A DNA stretch of 10,431 nt from Methylococcaceae bacterium (lineage in GTDB: Bacteria > Pseudomonadota > Gammaproteobacteria > Methylococcales > UBA1147): NCBI GenBank assembly GCA_022616595.1, contig JAKEEL010000138.1, forward strand, positions 1 through 10,431. Direction: 5' to 3'. How positions within the stretch are numbered: position 1 is the stretch's first letter; every line of letters begins with the position of its first letter. Positions 7,118 through 10,431 of the stretch are shown piece after piece. The notes beneath the pieces were generated by a model. The model saw only the letters and a list, made by a program, of their open reading frames with translations. It searched no databases and had not been told where the DNA came from. Position numbers and translations under genes: made by a program.

Positions 7118-8440
7118 CTAAAGAATATAGCGGCTCAAATCTTCGTCCGAAGCCAGACCCGACAAGTGACTGTCGACATACTGTTTATCGACGATCACCG
7201 GTTGATTCCCGTAGTCGGTCGCTTCGAACGACAAATTTTCCAGCAGGCGTTCCAGTACCGTGTGCAGGCGTCTGGCGCCGATGTTCTCGGTAGTTTCGTT
7301 CACCCTCCAGGCGACCTCGGCGATTTTCCGAATCCCGTCCCGGGTAAATTCGAGCGATACGCCTTCCGTTTTGAGCAGAGCTTGGTATTGCTCGGTCAGC
7401 GACGCGTTCGGCTCGGTCAGGATGCGCACGAAATCGTCCACGGAAAGCGCGTCCAGCTCGACCCGGATCGGAAACCGCCCCTGCAGTTCCGGGATCAGAT
7501 CCGAGGGCTTCGACATGTGAAAGGCGCCCGAAGCGATGAACAAAACGTGATCGGTCTTGATCATGCCGTACTTGGTACTGACCGTGCACCCTTCGACCAA
7601 AGGCAGCAGATCTCTTTGCACGCCTTCCCGGGATACATCGGGCCCTCCATAATCGGAGCGTTTGCAGATCTTGTCGATTTCGTCCAGAAATACAATCCCG
7701 TTCTGCTCCACGGCTTCCACCGCACGCATTTTGACGTCATCTTCGTTGATCATGCGCGCGGCTTCTTCCTCGGTCAGCACTTTCAGCGCGTCCTTGATCC
7801 GAAGCTTGCGGGTGCGGGTGCGCCCCGAGGTCATATTCTGGAACATGCTCTGCAATTGACTGGTCATTTCCTCCATCCCGGGTGGCGCCATGATCTCGAC
7901 TCCGAGCGATGAAGTGCTGACTTCGATTTCGATCTCCTTCTGGTCGAGGTCTCCTTCGCGCAATTTCTTGCGAAACTTTTGGCGGGTGCCCGACTCCACA
8001 TCATTCCAGTCGTTCGAACTTTGCGCGGCCGGCAACAGGATATCGAGGACGCTTTCCTCGGCAGCATCCTCGGCGCGACGCCGCACTTTGGTCATTTCCG
8101 CTTCACGGGTCATCTTGACCGCCGAATCGACCAAGTCGCGAACGATCGATTCCACATCGCGGCCGACATAACCAACCTCGGTAAATTTCGTGGCTTCGAC
8201 TTTAATGAACGGCGCATGGGCCAGCCGCGCGAGGCGGCGCGCGATCTCGGTTTTCCCGACCCCGGTCGGGCCGATCATCAGAATATTCTTCGGCGTGATC
8301 TCCTCGCGCAGAGAGGCCTCGACGCGCGCCCGGCGCCACCGGTTGCGCAGCGCGATCGCAACCGAACGTTTCGCCGCGGACTGACCGATGATGTGCCTGT
8401 CCAGTTCGTGAACGATTTCTTTGGGGGTCATTTCAGTCAT
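7118..8440 (-). CDS. hslU: HslU (ClpY), ATPase subunit of the HslUV protease
   Basis: A 440-residue AAA+ unfoldase, near the E. coli length (443). Its hexamer unfolds substrates and feeds them into the HslV chamber. Motifs: HIIGQ (16-20) at the N-terminus, Walker A GPTGVGKT (57-64), the pore loop GYVGRDVES (90-98), an inserted I-domain of charged and Met-rich sequence (about 110-230), Walker B IVFLDEID (249-256), the GRFPIRVEL segment bearing the arginine-finger region (321-329), and sensor 2 GARRL (388-392). The C-terminal LSRYIL is of the type that inserts between HslV subunits to activate them. The ATG overlaps the hslV stop codon by 4 bases (8437-8440), which fits coupled translation of partner subunits. 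Confidence 0.98.
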   Translation of the reverse strand: MTEMTPKEIVHELDRHIIGQSAAKRSVAIALRNRWRRARVEASLREEITPKNILMIGPTGVGKTEIARRLARLAHAPFIKVEATKFTEVGYVGRDVESIVRDLVDSAVKMTREAEMTKVRRRAEDAAEESVLDILLPAAQSSNDWNDVESGTRQKFRKKLREGDLDQKEIEIEVSTSSLGVEIMAPPGMEEMTSQLQSMFQNMTSGRTRTRKLRIKDALKVLTEEEAARMINEDDVKMRAVEAVEQNGIVFLDEIDKICKRSDYGGPDVSREGVQRDLLPLVEGCTVSTKYGMIKTDHVLFIASGAFHMSKPSDLIPELQGRFPIRVELDALSVDDFVRILTEPNASLTEQYQALLKTEGVSLEFTRDGIRKIAEVAWRVNETTENIGARRLHTVLERLLENLSFEATDYGNQPVIVDKQYVDSHLSGLASDEDLSRYIL

Positions 8441-8985
8441 GCTTTTTCGGAATCCAATTCTTCGATGGTCAGGTTGTGATTCGTATAAATGCAGATGTCG
8501 GCCGCGATATTCAAGGCCTTTTCGACGATGTCGCGCGCCGCGAGATCAGTATTTTCCAGCAAGGCAGTGGCTGCCGCCTGGGCGAAGGGTCCGCCCGAAC
8601 CGATCGCGATCAGATCATTGACCGGTTCGATCACATCTCCGGTTCCCGAAATAATCAACGAAGACTGGCCGTCGGCGATCGCGAGGAGGGCTTCCAGCCG
8701 GCGCAGCATGCGGTCGGTGCGCCAGTCCTTGGCCAGTTCGACCGCGGCGCGGACCAGGTTTCCATGATGTTTTTCCAGTTTTCCCTCGAAGTGCTCGAAC
8801 AATGTGAATGCGTCGGCCGTGGCCCCCGCGAAGCCGGCAATCACGCGCTCGTGGTACAGTCGCCGCACCTTGCGGGCATTCCCTTTCATGATGGTATTGC
8901 CCAAGGATACCTGGCCATCCCCCCCGATAATCACTTTACCGTTCCGGCGTACCGAAACGATCGTCGTACCATGAAACGTTTCCAC
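8437..8985 (-). CDS. hslV: HslV (ClpQ), threonine peptidase subunit of the HslUV protease
   Basis: A 182-residue proteasome-beta-like N-terminal-threonine peptidase. The chain starts METFHG-TTIVSVRR, so mature Thr1 is Thr7 here and a six-residue propeptide must be removed, unlike E. coli, where only Met is lost. Conserved residues are in place: GGDGQ (21-25), with the active-site Asp at 23, Lys39 in NARKVRRLY (equivalent to mature Lys33), GFAGATADAF (51-60), LAKDWRTD (84-91), IAIGSGGPFA (126-135) and ICIYTNH (164-170). The start codon is GTG at 8985, with AAGG about 11-14 bases upstream. It is the first gene of the leftward run and divergent from the PH-domain gene. HslVU is classically heat-shock induced; I see no convincing sigma-32 promoter upstream. 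Confidence 0.97.
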   Translation of the reverse strand: METFHGTTIVSVRRNGKVIIGGDGQVSLGNTIMKGNARKVRRLYHERVIAGFAGATADAFTLFEHFEGKLEKHHGNLVRAAVELAKDWRTDRMLRRLEALLAIADGQSSLIISGTGDVIEPVNDLIAIGSGGPFAQAAATALLENTDLAARDIVEKALNIAADICIYTNHNLTIEELDSEKA

Positions 8986-9107
8986 GAAAATAGCAGCCTT
9001 TTAAAAAATCAATTATCTTACACTATTTGCTTCGACCCCGATATCGGGCGGAAAATTCGAAGGATTGCGGTCGGATACCGGGGTTCCATTCGGGGTCCGG
9101 AGAAGCG

Positions 9108-9138
9108 TTGACCGAATTTATGCCACGGCGAATAAAAT
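9108..9138 (+). promoter_or_regulatory. Candidate sigma-70 promoter for the PH-domain gene
   Basis: TTGACC (9108-9113) and TAAAAT (9133-9138) each match the consensus at five of six positions, but the 19-bp spacer is longer than the preferred 17. An alternative -10, CATAAT at 9165-9170, is closer to the start codon but lacks a recognisable -35. Either would give a leader of roughly 40-70 bases before ATG 9216. Confidence 0.3.
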
Positions 9139-9215
9139 CCGAAATACGCTCCGCCCCGAAACTGCATAATGTGCGACAATGACCGATCGATTGTACGATA
9201 CGGGGAACCGGACCG

Positions 9216-9593
9216 ATGGGAATAATCGACGCGCTGCTGGGTAATGCGACAATCGTGGATCTTGACAAACTGGACGAGGACTTCGCTCCGATACTGGCCG
9301 AAAGCGAGTCGATTCAACTCGGCTATCGGGTCGTTCGCGATGTGTTCGTATTCACAAACAGGCGGTTGATCCTGGTCGATAAGCAGGGACTCACCGCAAA
9401 AAGAGTATTGTTCCGCTCGATCCCTTATCTGTCGATTGCTTATTTCGAGGTCGAGACCAAAGGCTATTTCGATATTGACGCGGAACTTCGAATCTGGATT
9501 TCGGGCAATCCGGATCCGATCGTCAAGGATCTCAAAAACAAGGACAACGTGATCGCGATCCAGAAAGCGCTGGCCCGCTTTATACTCGGCTGA
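9216..9593 (+). CDS. PH-domain protein of the bacterial bPH_1 type
   Basis: A small 125-residue soluble protein matching the bacterial pleckstrin-homology group (bPH_1 / PF08000, formerly DUF1696). Characteristic pieces are GYRVVRDVFVFTNRRLILVDKQGLT (36-60), the SIPYLSIAYFEVET strand pair (68-81), FDIDAELRIWISG (85-97) and a C-terminal helix, NVIAIQKALARFIL (111-124), which caps the PH barrel. No signal peptide or membrane helix is present, so it is probably cytosolic. Crystal structures exist for the family but the ligand and biological role are not known. A partial Shine-Dalgarno GGGGA at 9202-9206 supports ATG 9216. The gene is divergent from hslV and convergent with the lipoprotein gene, so it is probably monocistronic. 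Confidence 0.9.
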   Translation: MGIIDALLGNATIVDLDKLDEDFAPILAESESIQLGYRVVRDVFVFTNRRLILVDKQGLTAKRVLFRSIPYLSIAYFEVETKGYFDIDAELRIWISGNPDPIVKDLKNKDNVIAIQKALARFILG

Positions 9594-9594
9594 C

Positions 9595-9624
9595 CCGGAA
9601 TCAACCGCTCTTTCCGGATTTTTC
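9595..9624 (+). terminator. Probable intrinsic terminator of the PH-domain gene
   Basis: CCGGAA (9595-9600) pairs with TTCCGG (9612-9617) around an 11-base loop and is followed by ATTTTTC. It starts one base after the TGA of the PH gene. The stem is only 6 bp and lies mostly inside the 3' end of the opposing lipoprotein gene. The T-run is on the plus strand only, so it should act rightward. Confidence 0.5.
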
Positions 9625-10146
9625 AGGCTCGCTTGGAACATTCCCGCGAGTTTCGCCCGCTTTGACCGGCGCGGTCACGGTGCTGGCCGTCCGGGTTGCG
9701 TTCCAAACCCCTGGACAGGCATTGACCGCGTCCTTCCAGTTGCCCTTCGCCGAATTGGTTTCCGCGGAAAACGTTCCGAACAGCTCGGCCGCATCGTAGC
9801 CCGAATAAATCAGCATGGCCTCGATTTCGCCGCTGCTGTCGATGGTTCCCTCGACGGTGTACTCGAAACCCGATTTGTTGGTCACATTTCCAGTAATCTT
9901 GGAGCCATCGATCGTGATGGTTCCCAAACCGGTTTCATGGCCGCAGACCGGTTCATTGGTTCCGTCTTCATTCCCGGTTCGGCCGATGACTTCCCATACG
10001 CCGTCGAAACGGTTGGGTTGCCCGGAAATTACGGATTGGGGGGTGCTTTCCTGTGCACGGCCCGCCTGATCAGGGCCGCCCGCATCGCAACCGGTAAGCA
10101 GCCAGGTTAATATCCAGGGGCATAGCAACAGCTTTTTTGGTGTCAT
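9601..10146 (-). CDS. Small beta-rich lipoprotein, unknown function
   Basis: A 181-residue predicted lipoprotein. The N-terminus MTPKKLLLCPWILTWLLTGC has a basic start, a hydrophobic core and a lipobox LTGC, making Cys20 the lipidated residue. The next residue is Asp21, which in E. coli acts as an inner-membrane retention (Lol-avoidance) signal. After a Gly/Gln/Ser-rich linker (22-45), residues about 46-152 alternate as short beta strands: FDGVWEVIGR, LGTITIDGSKITGNV, FEYTVEGTID, IEAMLIYSG, LFGTFSAETNSAKGNW and GVWNATR. This pattern suggests a small beta-barrel or sandwich, and Cys68 and Cys144 could form a disulfide. The tail (153-181) is Thr/Glu/Lys-rich and probably flexible. I recognise no named family. 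No Shine-Dalgarno sequence is visible before ATG 10146. The gene has no partner in the window apart from the convergent PH gene. Confidence 0.82.
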   Translation of the reverse strand: MTPKKLLLCPWILTWLLTGCDAGGPDQAGRAQESTPQSVISGQPNRFDGVWEVIGRTGNEDGTNEPVCGHETGLGTITIDGSKITGNVTNKSGFEYTVEGTIDSSGEIEAMLIYSGYDAAELFGTFSAETNSAKGNWKDAVNACPGVWNATRTASTVTAPVKAGETRGNVPSEPEKSGKSG

Positions 10147-10431
10147 AGGTCTATCAAATGTCTAAACGGAAGCGGGTCGTAATGTCAAGGGGGTGCTATA
10201 CGCTATCACAGCCTGACGATTCTCTCCAAGCGAAGGGCCACCATACCGCCGATTCGAAAATGAATCTTGGAGTTCTGTCAATAACTGTACGGGATAGGCG
10301 CAGGCCGACCGGCCTTCATTGCTTTATCGCCCCCATACCGGTATTCTTTCCGGATCGATACAGCATCCAGTTTGAAATATCCGGAAGATTCGGTTTTCAA
10401 CTTCAGAATTTACCCTGGCAGTCGCTATCGC
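10147..10431. other. Right-edge region without a supportable gene
   Basis: This 285-bp stretch holds the upstream region of the lipoprotein gene and then sequence I cannot assign. A plus-strand frame is open from ATG 10182 (or ATG 10260) to the window end, and a second plus frame is open from about 10283. A minus-strand frame enters from the right and stops near 10324. None shows a recognisable protein motif, and the competing open frames argue against a confident call. An extended -10-like TGCTATACG lies at 10194-10202 on the plus strand. A gene starting here and running beyond the edge remains possible. Confidence 0.3.
10159..10188 (-). promoter_or_regulatory. Candidate promoter of the lipoprotein gene
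   Basis: On the minus strand a perfect -35 TTGACA (10188-10183) is followed after 18 bp by TAGACA (10164-10159), a weak -10 match (3 of 6). The start codon begins only 12 bases past the -10, so transcription from here would leave almost no leader, which agrees with the lack of a ribosome-binding site. The perfect -35 carries most of the weight. Confidence 0.35.

Noticed and set aside
7166..7912. 248-codon plus-strand open frame
   Set aside because: It is antisense to hslU and its translation shows no motif; G+C-rich coding strands often leave such open frames.
9012..9040. GATAAT as -10 of an hslV promoter
   Set aside because: The hexamer matches 5 of 6, but the sequence 17 bp upstream (CGGGGT) is not a -35. 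No sigma-32 pair (CTTGAA with CCCCAT-like) was found in the 230-bp upstream region either.
8476..9111. 211-codon plus-strand open frame
   Set aside because: It is antisense to hslV for most of its length and has no motif.
10302..10315. Short hairpin AGGCC-GACC-GGCCT as a terminator
   Set aside because: The stem is only 5 bp, there is no T-run, and no gene ends nearby.
10348..10386. 8-bp inverted repeat TTCCGGAT / ATCCGGAA
   Set aside because: CCGGA-type words are very common in this sequence, so a chance pair 23 bp apart is unremarkable.

Overview
The window looks like a chromosomal segment of a gammaproteobacterium of moderate G+C content. The strongest clue is an intact ubiE-ubiJ-ubiB ubiquinone cluster: UbiJ is largely a proteobacterial protein, and this gene order with hslV-hslU just upstream is familiar from Gammaproteobacteria. 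I cannot assign a genus. No phage, IS, CRISPR, tRNA or rRNA signal is visible.

Layout. Positions 21-72 hold a perfect 19-bp-arm palindrome just beyond the 3' end of a leftward thioredoxin-like gene (89-646). A divergent intergenic region of about 270 bp follows. A rightward three-gene block (915-3803) then encodes a secreted, membrane-anchored VWA protein and two small single-pass membrane proteins with helical cytoplasmic parts. The first two of these genes overlap by 4 bases.

From 3832 to 8985 everything runs leftward in the transcription order hslV, hslU, ubiE, ubiJ, ubiB. HslV and HslU form the two-component ATP-dependent protease. UbiE is the C-methyltransferase of ubiquinone (and menaquinone) synthesis, and UbiJ and UbiB are non-catalytic or accessory factors of the aerobic ubiquinone pathway. 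hslV and hslU overlap by 4 bases; ubiE and ubiJ are 17 bp apart; hslU-ubiE and ubiJ-ubiB are separated by about 100 and 155 bp.

Divergent from hslV is a small rightward gene for a bacterial PH-domain protein (9216-9593). It converges on a leftward gene for a small lipoprotein (9601-10146), with a likely hairpin terminator at the junction. The last 285 bp hold the lipoprotein's upstream region and no gene that I can support.

Most genes are ordinary housekeeping. The least explained part is the VWA membrane block, followed by the palindrome at the left edge and the lipoprotein.
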